From positions 1-64,000 of the forward strand of contig NZ_BMTV01000019.1 of the NCBI RefSeq assembly GCF_014649855.1: 64,000 bases of DNA, read 5' to 3'. This document shows positions 9,038-17,722 of this stretch, in pieces. The notes under the pieces are model-generated. The model made no database searches. It had not been told where the DNA came from and saw only the letters and a program-made list of their open reading frames with translations. Made by a program: the position numbers and the translations under genes. The stretch comes from Streptomyces roseolus. GTDB taxonomy: Bacteria > Actinomycetota > Actinomycetes > Streptomycetales > Streptomycetaceae. Position 1 is the first letter of the stretch. The number at the start of each line of letters is the position of its first letter.

Positions 9038-9059
9038 ACCGTGACGCCAGTGGCAAGGT
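9038..9059 (-). promoter_or_regulatory. MerR-type operator in the SDR-merR promoter
   Basis: On the - strand a TTGACC hexamer (9062-9057) is followed by an imperfect 22-bp dyad with outer arms ACC and GGT and inner TG and CA pairs. Counting TCCACC at 9037-9032 as the -10 gives a 19-bp spacer, the length MerR-activated promoters use. The -10 itself is poor. The placement in front of an operon that encodes a MerR protein supports autoregulation. Confidence 0.5.
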
Positions 9060-9094
9060 CAAGCCGGGGGAGCGCGCGGGGCAGAATGGGTGGG

Positions 9095-9742
9095 ATGCGA
9101 TACGAGGCGATCACCTGGGGCCGGATGGCCGGGCGACTGGCGCGGCATGCGGACCGGCTCGCGCCGGGTGACGGCGGCGATCGGCTGAAGGTCGCCGTCG
9201 ACGGGGCCCCGGCCGCCGGGGGCGAGGAGCTGGCCGGGCTGCTCGCGGAGCAGCTGCGGGACCGCGGGCGGCCCGTGCACGTCGTCGGCACCCAGGGGTT
9301 CCTGCGGCCCGCGTCGCTGCGGTACGAGCACGGCCGTCAGGATCCCGACGCGTACTACGAGGGCTGGACCGACACCGGGGCCCTGTGGCGCGAGGTGTTC
9401 ACGCCGCTGGAGCCGGGCGGTGACGGGCGGGTGCTGCCCGATCTGTGGGACCCGGTCAAGGACCGGGCGACCCGGAGCCCGTACGTGACGCTGCCGCCCG
9501 GCGGCGTCCTGGTGCTGCACGGGCCGTTCCTCCTCGGGCACTGGTTCCCCTTCGACCTGACCGTCCATCTGCGGCTCTCGCCCGGCGCCCTCGCGCGGCG
9601 CACCGGCGAGCCCTGGGCGCTGCCCGCCTTCGCCCGGTACGAGACGGAGGTCGACCCGGCCGGTACCGCCGACGTCGTCGTCCGCGCCGACGATCCGCGG
9701 CACCCTGCCTGGACCGGGCTCGGGGACCTCGCCTCAGACTGA
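9095..9742 (+). CDS. Uridine kinase-like protein with a degenerate P-loop
   Basis: A 215-residue protein of the streptomycete group usually labelled uridine kinase. Order of conserved parts: MRYEAITWGRMAGRLARHAD, a beta strand and loop VAVDGAPAAGGEEL, then YYEGWTDTGALWREV, LPDLWDPVKDRATRSPY, VLVLHGPFLLG and VHLRLSP. The loop occupies the Walker A position but lacks the Gly-Lys-Ser/Thr that holds ATP phosphates, so catalysis is uncertain. ATG 9095 may be a leaderless start: CAGAAT at 9082-9087 lies 7 bases upstream. Its 3' end overlaps the convergent PfkB kinase gene by 9 bases. Confidence 0.7.
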   Translation: MRYEAITWGRMAGRLARHADRLAPGDGGDRLKVAVDGAPAAGGEELAGLLAEQLRDRGRPVHVVGTQGFLRPASLRYEHGRQDPDAYYEGWTDTGALWREVFTPLEPGGDGRVLPDLWDPVKDRATRSPYVTLPPGGVLVLHGPFLLGHWFPFDLTVHLRLSPGALARRTGEPWALPAFARYETEVDPAGTADVVVRADDPRHPAWTGLGDLASD

Positions 9743-10675
9743 CGACGGGCGGCCCGACGGCGGTCTGCCGCCCACCACGGTCACCGCCTCGGAGCCCGCC
9801 GCGCACCCCGCCCGCGCCGCCTCCGCCGGGTCGGCGCCCGCGAGCCGCGCCGCGAGGAACGCGCCCGTGAACGCGTCGCCCGCGCCCGTCGAGTCAAGGC
9901 GTCGCTCCGGCGGCACGACCGGGGCCGCGACCCGGGCGGTGACCGTGCCGCGCTCGGCGATCAGCGCGCCGTCCGCGCCGAGGGTCACGACCGCCAGCGG
10001 GACGCGCCGGCTCAGTTCCCGGGCCGCCGCCTCCGCGTCCGGGGCTCCGGTGAGCAGCCGGGCCTCGTCGGCGTTGGGCAGCAGCACGGAGGCGCCCGCC
10101 ACGGCCGCGAGGAACCGCTCGGGGCCCAGTTCCGCCAGGAAGCCGGCCGACGCCGGGTCCACGCTCACCGGTGTCCCGGCCGCCCGGGCGTCCCGCAGGG
10201 CGAGCCGGGCCGCCGCCCGGCTCGGCGGGGCGAAGAACAGGTAGCCGGAGAGGTGCAGGGCGGCCACGCCGTCGAGGAGCCCGGCGGACCAGTCGTCGGG
10301 GCAGAGGCGGAGCGCGGCGCCGCTGTCCGTCAGGAAGGTCCGCTCGGCCGCCGGGTCCACCAGGGCGATCACGGTGGCCGTGGGGGCCTCGGGATCCGGT
10401 ACGAGGAGCGGGCGGACGCCCGCCCCGGCCAGCTCGCGCCCGTGCCAGGCGGCCGACTCCGCGCCCACCCGGGCGAGCAGCCGCACGTCCCGCCGCCCCG
10501 AACGGGCCGCCCAGCAGGCCGCGTTGGCCCCCGCGCCGCCCGGCAGGGTGCGGATCGAGGCCGCCGTGTCCGTCGCGGGAGCGAGCGGTCCCCGGTGCCG
10601 GGCCACCACGTCCGTGACGACGTCCCCGACGACCAGCAGCGCCCCGTCCGGCGCCGGCCCGTCGGCCGCCGTCAC
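9734..10675 (-). CDS. PfkB-family carbohydrate kinase, probable pseudouridine kinase
   Basis: A 313-residue ribokinase-like enzyme. The N-terminal substrate part has GDVVTD and the GGAGANAACWAA glycine region. The C-terminal PfkB signature DSTGAGDAFTGAF (about residue 265) holds the catalytic Asp and the anion hole. GTG 10675 overlaps the psuG stop by four bases, which strongly suggests co-translation. In pseudouridine breakdown a PfkB kinase makes pseudouridine 5'-phosphate, which PsuG then splits. I infer that role (PsuK function) from the neighbour, since the sequence alone would also allow another nucleoside or sugar substrate. Confidence 0.85.
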   Translation of the reverse strand: MTAADGPAPDGALLVVGDVVTDVVARHRGPLAPATDTAASIRTLPGGAGANAACWAARSGRRDVRLLARVGAESAAWHGRELAGAGVRPLLVPDPEAPTATVIALVDPAAERTFLTDSGAALRLCPDDWSAGLLDGVAALHLSGYLFFAPPSRAAARLALRDARAAGTPVSVDPASAGFLAELGPERFLAAVAGASVLLPNADEARLLTGAPDAEAAARELSRRVPLAVVTLGADGALIAERGTVTARVAAPVVPPERRLDSTGAGDAFTGAFLAARLAGADPAEAARAGCAAGSEAVTVVGGRPPSGRPSSV

Positions 10676-11592
10676 CGCTCGCCCGCGGCGTACGCCCCCG
10701 CGATCCGGGCCGCGAGCCGGACGTTGCCCCGCACCGCCGCCAGGTTGGCCTCCAGGGACGCGCCGTCCGTGTGCGTCGTCAGGTACTCCAGGAGGAAGGG
10801 GGTGACGGCCTGTCCGGTGACGCCCTTCTCCTTCAGCTCGGCGAGGCCCCGCGCCAGCACCCGGTCGTGCAGCGCCGGGTCCAGCTGCTCCGCCTCGGGC
10901 ACCGGGTGGGCGACGACCAGCGCGGACCAGGGGCGGCCGAGCGCCTCCCGGGCCCGTATGACCGCGGCGACCTCCTCCGGGGTGCGCAGCGTCCAGTCGA
11001 CCGGCTCGCCGGAGGAGGAGAGGTAGAAGCCCGGGAAGGTCTCGGTGCCGTACCCGGCGATCGTGACGCCCAGGGTCTCCAGGCGCTGGAGCGTGGCCGG
11101 GACGTCGAGGATCGACTTCACGCCCGCGCACACCACCGTGAGGCCCACTTCGGCGAGCAGCCGCAGATCGGCGGACTCGTCCTGGGTCTCGTGCCACTCG
11201 CGGTGCACCCCGCCGAGGCCGCCGGTGGCGAAGACCCGTATGCCGGCCGCGTCGGCGAGCCGGGCCGTCGCGGAGACCGTGGTGGCGCCGGTGGCGCCGG
11301 CGGCGAGCGCCGGGGCCAGGTCCCGGTGGCCGAGCTTGCGGACCGACGGGTCCTCCGCGATCCGGGTCAGCCCGGCCCGGTCGAGGCCGATCCGCGCCAC
11401 GCCGTCGAGCACGGCGATGGTGGCCGGCACGGCGCCCTCGGCCCGTACCGACTCCTCCAGCTCCACGGCCACGGCCAGGTTCCGCGGGCGCGGCAGGCCG
11501 TGGGCGATGATCGTCGATTCGAGGGCGACGACGGGCCGTCCCTCGCGGAGCGCGTCCCGTACCTCTTCGGACACCAGTGTGGTCGTGGTCAT
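10672..11592 (-). CDS. psuG: Pseudouridine-5'-phosphate glycosidase
   Basis: A 306-residue enzyme of the PsuG/IndA family, which cleaves the C-glycosidic bond of pseudouridine 5'-phosphate to ribose 5-phosphate and uracil. Family hallmarks: VALESTIIAHGLPRPRNL near the N-terminus, GATTVSATARLADAAGIRVF, FATGGLGGVHR, the KSILD lysine region, and GTETFPGFYL. Length is normal for the family. The ATG at 11592 was chosen because the family begins just before this point; the longer upstream frame has unrelated sequence. It forms a coupled pair with the PfkB kinase. Confidence 0.93.
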   Translation of the reverse strand: MTTTTLVSEEVRDALREGRPVVALESTIIAHGLPRPRNLAVAVELEESVRAEGAVPATIAVLDGVARIGLDRAGLTRIAEDPSVRKLGHRDLAPALAAGATGATTVSATARLADAAGIRVFATGGLGGVHREWHETQDESADLRLLAEVGLTVVCAGVKSILDVPATLQRLETLGVTIAGYGTETFPGFYLSSSGEPVDWTLRTPEEVAAVIRAREALGRPWSALVVAHPVPEAEQLDPALHDRVLARGLAELKEKGVTGQAVTPFLLEYLTTHTDGASLEANLAAVRGNVRLAARIAGAYAAGER

Positions 11593-11864
11593 GGTCCATG
11601 TCTGGCGCGCCCGCCCGCCCCGCAAACACCGCCGGCGATCTCCCGCCACCCCCCTTTCGTACGAGGGTGGGAGGGGGTACGGATTCGGTCTCCGGGTGTC
11701 CGGCGCGGCGGGGCGGAGCGGGGCCCGGCCCGCCCGGGTGACGGGCAAGGCCCCGGTGCGGAATCCGTCGCTCTCGGGCCGGATCGGGAACGTGCCTGGT
11801 CAGAGCGGTGAGCGGAGGGTTTTATTCCGCCGTCCCGGCCGTAGGGGCCGCTCCGGGACCCGGC

Positions 11865-11870
11865 TACAGT
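11865..11870 (+). promoter_or_regulatory. TACAGT -10 hexamer before the cupin gene
   Basis: TACAGT lies 8 bases before the ATG at 11879, and no Shine-Dalgarno sequence is visible. This spacing would place transcription start at or next to the start codon, giving a leaderless mRNA. No good -35 is recognisable. Confidence 0.4.
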
Positions 11871-11878
11871 CACCGGCC

Positions 11879-12238
11879 ATGACGACTCACGACCTCCCCT
11901 CCTTCGCCGTCCACATCCCCGACGCCGAGCTGGAGGCCGACCCGCTCGACCCCGCCCAGATCGTGTCCGGCACTCCCGAGGTGACCGGCAAGGTGCTGTG
12001 GGAGTCCGCCGACGGCAAGCAGCTGCGCGGCATCTGGCAGATCACCCCCGGCGTGGTCACCGACACCGAGGCGAACGAGCTCTTCGTCGTCGTCAGCGGC
12101 CGGGCCACCGTCGCCGTGGAGGGCGGCGCCACCCTGGAGGTCGGGCCCGGTGACGCCTGCGTGCTCCGCGAGGGCGACCGGACCACCTGGACCGTCCACG
12201 AGACGCTGCGCAAGGCGTACCACATCACCCTGCCCTGA
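11879..12238 (+). CDS. Cupin-domain protein
   Basis: A 119-residue small beta-barrel protein. The core motif is IWQITPGVVTDTEANELFVV, then GRATVAVEGG, and VGPGDACVLREGDRTTWTVHE. It resembles the (S)-ureidoglycine aminohydrolase/enhanced-entry cupin type often labelled DUF861. The usual first-motif histidines are partly replaced, so metal binding is uncertain. The function is unknown. It is divergent from psuG and converges on the MFS gene with a short inverted repeat between them. Confidence 0.82.
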   Translation: MTTHDLPSFAVHIPDAELEADPLDPAQIVSGTPEVTGKVLWESADGKQLRGIWQITPGVVTDTEANELFVVVSGRATVAVEGGATLEVGPGDACVLREGDRTTWTVHETLRKAYHITLP

Positions 12239-12255
12239 CCCGGGCGCCGGTCAGG
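12234..12255. terminator. Small bidirectional hairpin between cupin and MFS genes
   Basis: CCTGACC at 12234-12240 pairs with GGTCAGG at 12249-12255 around an 8-base GC-rich loop. It overlaps the cupin stop codon and the end of the convergent MFS gene. No T-run follows, as is usual in high-GC actinomycetes. Confidence 0.4.
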
Positions 12256-13546
12256 CCCTGCGGAGCACGCCCCGCAGGGCCAGGGCCGCCATCGGCAGCA
12301 GCAGACAGGCGGCGATCGCGTTGAGCGGACCGTAACCCGCCTGGGAGACGACCACTCCGGCCAGCAGGCCGCCGAGACCCGCCGCCGTGTTCATCGCCGT
12401 GTCCGACAGGCCCTGGACGGACGCCCGTGCCGCCTGCGGCACCGAGTCCGTCAGCAGTGCCGAGCCCGACACCAGGCCGGCCGACCAGCCGAGCCCCAGG
12501 ACGAACAGGCCCGCCGCGACCCGGGTGTGGCTCCCTCCCGCGGTGCCGGCGAGGAGCGCGGCGATCCCCAGCAGCCCGACCGCGAGGCCGATCACCGCGA
12601 GCCGGCCGAGCCGGTCCGAGAGCCGGCCCATGACGGGCGAGAACGCGTACATCCCCGCGATGTGCACGCTGATGACGAGCCCGATCAGCTCGATCCCGGC
12701 CCCGTGGTGGGTGAGCGCCACCGGCGTCATCGACATGATCGACACCATCACCGTGTGCGAGGCGACCACCGTGACCAGGGCGATCCGGGCCTGCGGCGAC
12801 TCGCGGACCGCCCGCAGCCCGGCCCGCAGGGACCGGTCCTCGGGCCGGTCCTCGGCCCCGTCCGCCGCGGCCAGCGCCCGTGCCGTCAGCAGCGGATCGG
12901 GCCGCAGCAGCAGCGCCACCACCAGCGCCGAGACCACGAAGACCACCGCGGCCCACAGGAACGGGCCCGCGGCCACGGGTATGCCGAGGCCCGCGACGCT
13001 CCGCCCGGCCGGCGCCGCGATGTTCGGGCCGAGGACGGCGCCGATCGTGGTCGCCCAGACCACCGTCGAGATGGCCCGCGCCCGGCGGTCCGGCGGCGCC
13101 AGGTCGGCGGCCGCGAACCGGGCCGTCAGATTGGCCGAGGAGCCCGCGCCGAAGCCCACCAGACCCACGAGCAGCAAGGGGAAGCTGCCGAGGACCGCGC
13201 CGAGCACCGCGACACCGGCGCCGAGCGCTCCGAGGAGGTAGGCGAGCACCAGGCCGGCCCGTCGGCCGCGCCGCGTCATCAGCGCCGCCAGCGGCATCGC
13301 GAGCAGGGCCGGCCCGGCGACCGTCGCCGTCGAGGCGAGCCCGGCCAGCGCGTCCGTGCCGCTCACCTCGGTGGCGAGGACGGCGGCGAGCGCGACGCCG
13401 GTGGCGATCCCGAGACCGCCGAGGATCTGGGTGGTGACGAGCACGGCCTGGACCCGCCGGCGCAGCGCCGGCAGAGCGGCGGGGGAGAGCGGCGCGGCGG
13501 TCTTGCCGGGCACACGGATGTCAGGGGCGTCGGGCGTTTCGGTCAC
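12251..13546 (-). CDS. MFS transporter
   Basis: A 431-residue membrane protein with about 12 hydrophobic helices in two halves. The loop 2-3 signature is PLAALMTRRGRRAGLVLAYL and its half-repeat is SPVMGRLSDRLGRLAVI. It is a drug/metabolite exporter type of the major facilitator superfamily; the substrate is unknown. The GTG start at 13546 gives a normal cytoplasmic N-terminus. The methyltransferase gene lies 105 bases upstream on the same strand but no coupling is evident. Confidence 0.88.
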   Translation of the reverse strand: MTETPDAPDIRVPGKTAAPLSPAALPALRRRVQAVLVTTQILGGLGIATGVALAAVLATEVSGTDALAGLASTATVAGPALLAMPLAALMTRRGRRAGLVLAYLLGALGAGVAVLGAVLGSFPLLLVGLVGFGAGSSANLTARFAAADLAPPDRRARAISTVVWATTIGAVLGPNIAAPAGRSVAGLGIPVAAGPFLWAAVVFVVSALVVALLLRPDPLLTARALAAADGAEDRPEDRSLRAGLRAVRESPQARIALVTVVASHTVMVSIMSMTPVALTHHGAGIELIGLVISVHIAGMYAFSPVMGRLSDRLGRLAVIGLAVGLLGIAALLAGTAGGSHTRVAAGLFVLGLGWSAGLVSGSALLTDSVPQAARASVQGLSDTAMNTAAGLGGLLAGVVVSQAGYGPLNAIAACLLLPMAALALRGVLRRA

Positions 13547-13651
13547 TACCGGAGTGTGCCAGCCCCCGCGCCCGAGGGGAACGTTGGGGAACCGGACCCC
13601 AGGTGGCCCGGGCCACCCCGGCGGAGGACGTGCCCCGGGGCCCGGAGCCGC

Positions 13652-14206
13652 TCAGAACAGCGGTTCCGGCAGCACGCCCTCCAGGGCGAGCAGTCTCCGC
13701 TTCGTCTCCAGGCCGCCGCCGAAACCGCCGAGGCCGCCGTCGCTCTCCACCACGCGGTGGCACGGCACCACCACCGGCAGCGGATTGGCACCCATCGCCG
13801 CCCCCACCGCCTGCGCCGCCCCCGGCTGGCCCACGCGCCGCGCCAGCTCGCCGTACCCGACCACCGCCCCGTACGGGACGGTGGTGGCCAGCTCGCGCAG
13901 CACCTGGCGGTTGAAGCCGGTCGTCAGCGACCAGTCCAGCGGCAGCTCGAACGCGCGCAGCGCCCCCGCGAAGTACCGCTCCAGCTGCCGCACCGGCTCC
14001 CCGAGCAGCCCCGTGGCGCACTCGACGGCCGGGCCGCCCAGCTGCCCGGCCAGCCGCTCCGGCATCCGCGTGCCGCGGTCCCCGCCCGCGTGGAACTCGA
14101 CCCGCACGAGCCCCCGCCCCGTGGCCGCCAGGAAGAGCGGGCCGATGCCGCTCTCCACCACCGCCCACTCGGCCCGCACGCCGCGCGGTCCGTCCTCGAT
14201 GTCCAT
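13652..14206 (-). CDS. ogt: Methylated-DNA--protein-cysteine S-methyltransferase
   Basis: A 184-residue suicide DNA-repair protein that moves the alkyl group from O6-alkylguanine to its own cysteine. The active site PCHRVV has Cys at residue 149. The DNA-binding helix-turn-helix region GFNRQVLRELATTVPYG precedes it, and the family tail GFGGGLETKRRLLALE is present. I chose ATG 14206 over the longer frame at 14263 because TACGGT sits 6 bases upstream (14218-14213), fitting a leaderless start. It could equally be called MGMT or the Ada C-terminal type. Confidence 0.92.
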   Translation of the reverse strand: MDIEDGPRGVRAEWAVVESGIGPLFLAATGRGLVRVEFHAGGDRGTRMPERLAGQLGGPAVECATGLLGEPVRQLERYFAGALRAFELPLDWSLTTGFNRQVLRELATTVPYGAVVGYGELARRVGQPGAAQAVGAAMGANPLPVVVPCHRVVESDGGLGGFGGGLETKRRLLALEGVLPEPLF

Positions 14207-14488
14207 GCCCTCACCGTACGGCCCGGCACCGACAGCCACGCCCGGACGCCCCTTTCCGGCCACGCCCCACCGACGCCTGTCAGCCAGAACGGTCCTTCGG
14301 CGGCGATCCGGCGGCGGGACCCCCTCCCGAGGTCACAGACCGGTCTCGCTCCGGTCTCGCGACCGGAAAATCGCCGGTCAGGTGCCCGCGGAACCCTCGG
14401 CGGGCCATAATCTCGCCCCGGTAGTACTACCCAGCGGTACCGACTGTTTTCGGACGTCCATGCGCCAGGGGTGGGAGGGCACACGCTC

Positions 14489-15418
14489 ATGCAGGGCACG
14501 GTCGACGGATTCAGCTACGGGATCGTCACGCCGGTGGCGGCCTTCCTCATGGCCTGCCTCGGAGGCGCCCTGGGGCTGAGATGCACGACCCGCTCGCTGC
14601 GCCACCGGGAATCCTTCAAGGCCGGCTGGCTGGCCCTCGGCTCCACCTCCATCGGCACCGGCATCTGGACGATGCACTTCATCGCCATGCTGGGCTTCAC
14701 GGTCGAGCAGGCCCCGGTCGACTACGACCGGCCGATCACCTTCGCCAGCCTCGCCGTCGCCATCGTCATGGTCGGCATCGGCATCTTCATCGTCGGCTAC
14801 CGGGGCGCCACCGCGCTCACCCTCGTCACCGGCGGCACCATCACCGGCCTCGGCGTGGCCACCATGCACTACCTCGGCATGGCCGGGATGCGACTGCCCG
14901 GCCGGATCGAGTACGACACCCTGACCGTCGCCCTCTCCGTGGTCATCGCCGTCGTCGCCGCCACCACCGCCCTCTGGGCGGCGGTCTCCGTCCACGGCTT
15001 CCTCGCCAGCCTCGGGGCCAGCCTCGTCATGGGCGTCGCCGTCAGCGGCATGCACTACACCGCCATGGCGGCCGTCAGCGTCCACCTGCACGCCCCCTCC
15101 GCCCCCTCCGCCGCGGCCGCCGGCGCCCCCACGGGCTCGATGCTGCTGCCCATGCTGATCGGCCCGGCGGTCTTCCTCATCCTCGCCGCCGTCGTCGTCA
15201 TGTTCGACCCGCTGCTCGTCATGGGCGACCCGGACTGGCAGCGGTCCCCGGTCCGCGCCCCGTACCGCCCCGGCATCCCCGCCCCCCGGCACGTCCCCGG
15301 GTACGGGGAGCCCGCGAACTGGACCGCCCGGCCCGGCGGACGCGGTTCCCGCCGCCCCATTCCGCGTGGCGGACACCGCTCCGTCCCGCGCGGCGGACAC
15401 CGCTCCCAGGACTGGTGA
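14489..15418 (+). CDS. MHYT-domain integral membrane sensor
   Basis: A 309-residue protein with about seven transmembrane helices and three MHYT-type motifs: WTMHFIAM (near residue 58), TMHYLGMAG (near 129) and SGMHYTAMAA (near 189). The Met and His residues are thought to bind copper and sense gases such as oxygen, CO or NO. No GGDEF, EAL or kinase domain is attached, so any output is through an unknown partner. The Pro/Arg-rich cytoplasmic tail ends in a short duplicated RGGHRS. ATG 14489 follows GGGAGGG at 14473-14479. Confidence 0.88.
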   Translation: MQGTVDGFSYGIVTPVAAFLMACLGGALGLRCTTRSLRHRESFKAGWLALGSTSIGTGIWTMHFIAMLGFTVEQAPVDYDRPITFASLAVAIVMVGIGIFIVGYRGATALTLVTGGTITGLGVATMHYLGMAGMRLPGRIEYDTLTVALSVVIAVVAATTALWAAVSVHGFLASLGASLVMGVAVSGMHYTAMAAVSVHLHAPSAPSAAAAGAPTGSMLLPMLIGPAVFLILAAVVVMFDPLLVMGDPDWQRSPVRAPYRPGIPAPRHVPGYGEPANWTARPGGRGSRRPIPRGGHRSVPRGGHRSQDW

Positions 15419-15454
15419 CGCGGCGATCACCGCCCGACTGTCGGTGGCGGGTCG

Positions 15455-15460
15455 TACGGT
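15455..15460 (+). promoter_or_regulatory. TACGGT -10 hexamer, leaderless start of uvrB
   Basis: TACGGT ends 6 bases before the uvrB ATG and there is no Shine-Dalgarno sequence in the gap. This predicts transcription start at the A of the ATG. The -35 region is not clear. Confidence 0.45.
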
Positions 15461-15466
15461 GGTGGC

Positions 15467-17614
15467 ATGCGGCCCGTTTCCAAGATCGAACGTTCGGTGG
15501 CGCCCTTCGAGGTCGTCTCCCCCTACCAGCCGAGCGGTGACCAGCCGGCGGCCATCGCCGAGCTGGACCGGCGCATCCGCGCCGGCGAGAAGGACGTCGT
15601 CCTGCTCGGCGCGACCGGCACCGGCAAGTCGGCCACCACGGCCTGGATGATCGAGAAGCTCCAGCGCCCCACCCTGGTCATGGCGCCGAACAAGACCCTG
15701 GCCGCCCAGCTGGCGAACGAGTTCCGCGAGCTCCTGCCCAACAACGCGGTCGAGTACTTCGTCTCGTACTACGACTACTACCAGCCCGAGGCGTACGTCC
15801 CCCAGTCGGACACCTACATCGAGAAGGACTCCTCGATCAACGAGGAGGTCGAGCGGCTGCGCCACTCCGCCACCAACTCCCTGCTCACCCGCCGGGACGT
15901 CGTCGTGGTCGCCTCCGTCTCCTGCATCTACGGCCTCGGCACCCCGCAGGAGTACGTGGACCGCATGGTCCCGCTCAGGGTCGGCGACGAGATCGACCGC
16001 GACCAGCTGCTCCGCCGCTTCGTCGACATCCAGTACACGCGCAACGACCTCGCCTTCACCCGCGGCACCTTCCGGGTCCGCGGCGACACCATCGAGATCT
16101 TCCCGGTGTACGAGGAGCTCGCCGTCCGCATCGAGATGTTCGGCGACGAGATCGAGGCGCTCTCCACCCTCCACCCGCTGACCGGCGAGATCATCAGCGA
16201 CGACCAGCAGCTGTACGTCTTCCCCGCCAGCCACTACGTCGCCGGCCCCGAACGCATGGAGCGGGCCGTCAACGACATCGAGCGCGAGCTCGACGGCCGG
16301 CTCCAGGAGCTGGAGAAGCAGGGCAAGATGCTGGAGGCCCAGCGCCTCCGCATGCGCACCACCTACGACATCGAGATGATGCGCCAGATCGGCTCCTGCT
16401 CCGGCATCGAGAACTACTCGATGCACTTCGACGGCCGCGAGCCCGGCTCCCCGCCCAACACCCTCCTCGACTACTTCCCCGAGGACTTCCTCCTCGTCAT
16501 CGACGAGTCGCACGTCACCGTTCCGCAGATCGGCGCCATGTACGAGGGCGACGCCTCCCGCAAGCGGACCCTCGTCGACCACGGCTTCCGGCTCCCCTCC
16601 GCCCTCGACAACCGTCCGCTGAAGTGGGAGGAGTTCCAGGAGCGGATCGGGCAGACCGTCTACCTCTCCGCCACCCCCGGCACCTACGAGCTGTCCCGCT
16701 CCGACGGCTTCGTCGAGCAGATCATCCGCCCCACCGGCCTCGTCGACCCCGAGGTCGTCGTCAAGCCCACCGAGGGCCAGATCGACGACCTGGTCCACGA
16801 GATCCGCCTGCGCACCGAGCGGGACGAGCGCGTCCTCGTCACCACCCTCACCAAGAAGATGGCCGAGGACCTCACCGACTACTTCCTGGAGCTCGGCATC
16901 CAGGTCCGCTACCTCCACAGCGACGTCGACACCCTGCGCCGCATCGAGCTGCTCCGCGAGCTGCGCTCCGGCGAGTACGACGTCCTCGTCGGCATCAACC
17001 TGCTCCGCGAGGGCCTCGACCTCCCCGAGGTCTCCCTCGTCGCCATCCTCGACGCCGACAAGCAGGGCTTCCTGCGCTCCGGGACCTCCCTCATCCAGAC
17101 CATCGGCCGCGCCGCGCGCAACGTCTCCGGCCAGGTCCACATGTACGCCGACACCATCACCCCCGCCATGGCCCAGGCCATCGACGAGACCAACCGGCGC
17201 CGCGAGAAGCAGGTCGCCTACAACAAGGAGCACGGGATCGACCCCCAGCCGCTCCGCAAGAAGATCAACGACATCGTCGCCACCATCGCCCGCGAGGAGG
17301 TCGACACCGAGCAGCTGCTCGGCACCGGCTACCGCCAGGGCAAGGACGGCAAGGGCGCCAAGTCCCCGGTGCCCTCGCTCGCCGCGCACGCCCCGAAGGC
17401 GGGGAAGGCCGGCAAGGCGGGCGCCAAGGCCGGCTCGACGCTGGAGCTCGGCGACCGTCCCGCCGCCGAACTGGCCGGAGTCATCGAGGAGATGACCGAG
17501 CGGATGCGCGCCGCCGCCGCGGAGCTGCAGTTCGAGGTGGCCGCCAGGCTGCGGGACGAGGTCGCCGAACTGAAGAAGGAGCTGCGGCAGATGAAGGAGG
17601 CGGGACTGGCGTGA
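15467..17614 (+). CDS. uvrB: Excinuclease ABC subunit B
   Basis: A 715-residue damage-verifying helicase of nucleotide excision repair. It receives DNA from UvrA and recruits UvrC. Walker A GATGTGKSATTAW is near residue 48. The beta-hairpin that clamps the strand (YYDYYQPEAYVPQSDTYI) is near 100. Helicase motifs continue to the SLIQTIGRAARN motif VI. A short Lys/Gly/Ala-rich linker (KAGKAGKAGAK) precedes the C-terminal UVR motif (about 675-705), which binds UvrC. The length is slightly above the E. coli protein. It is not in an operon with uvrA or uvrC, which lie 7 and 14 kb away. Confidence 0.97.
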   Translation: MRPVSKIERSVAPFEVVSPYQPSGDQPAAIAELDRRIRAGEKDVVLLGATGTGKSATTAWMIEKLQRPTLVMAPNKTLAAQLANEFRELLPNNAVEYFVSYYDYYQPEAYVPQSDTYIEKDSSINEEVERLRHSATNSLLTRRDVVVVASVSCIYGLGTPQEYVDRMVPLRVGDEIDRDQLLRRFVDIQYTRNDLAFTRGTFRVRGDTIEIFPVYEELAVRIEMFGDEIEALSTLHPLTGEIISDDQQLYVFPASHYVAGPERMERAVNDIERELDGRLQELEKQGKMLEAQRLRMRTTYDIEMMRQIGSCSGIENYSMHFDGREPGSPPNTLLDYFPEDFLLVIDESHVTVPQIGAMYEGDASRKRTLVDHGFRLPSALDNRPLKWEEFQERIGQTVYLSATPGTYELSRSDGFVEQIIRPTGLVDPEVVVKPTEGQIDDLVHEIRLRTERDERVLVTTLTKKMAEDLTDYFLELGIQVRYLHSDVDTLRRIELLRELRSGEYDVLVGINLLREGLDLPEVSLVAILDADKQGFLRSGTSLIQTIGRAARNVSGQVHMYADTITPAMAQAIDETNRRREKQVAYNKEHGIDPQPLRKKINDIVATIAREEVDTEQLLGTGYRQGKDGKGAKSPVPSLAAHAPKAGKAGKAGAKAGSTLELGDRPAAELAGVIEEMTERMRAAAAELQFEVAARLRDEVAELKKELRQMKEAGLA

Positions 17615-17620
17615 CCCGCG

Positions 17621-17661
17621 GCGGCCCGGTGTGTTGCAAGACCGACACAAAACCGGGCCGC
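17621..17661 (+). terminator. Hairpin after uvrB
   Basis: A perfect 10-bp inverted repeat, GCGGCCCGGT at 17621-17630 and ACCGGGCCGC at 17652-17661. It starts a few bases after the uvrB stop and lies before the TerD gene. Confidence 0.6.
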
Positions 17662-17722
17662 GCCCGGCACGTTGTCAGTGGGCCTGCGTAGGGTGCTGCC
17701 ACAACGACGAGAGGGGCAGCGC

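Noticed and set aside
15485..15497. TCGAACGTTCGG inside the start of uvrB as an SOS box
   Set aside because: The GAAC and GTTC halves have no 4-base spacer, and the sequence encodes conserved residues IERSV.
14378..17650. A 1090-codon frame antisense to uvrB
   Set aside because: Shadow of uvrB; contains no recognisable domain while the sense strand encodes intact UvrB.
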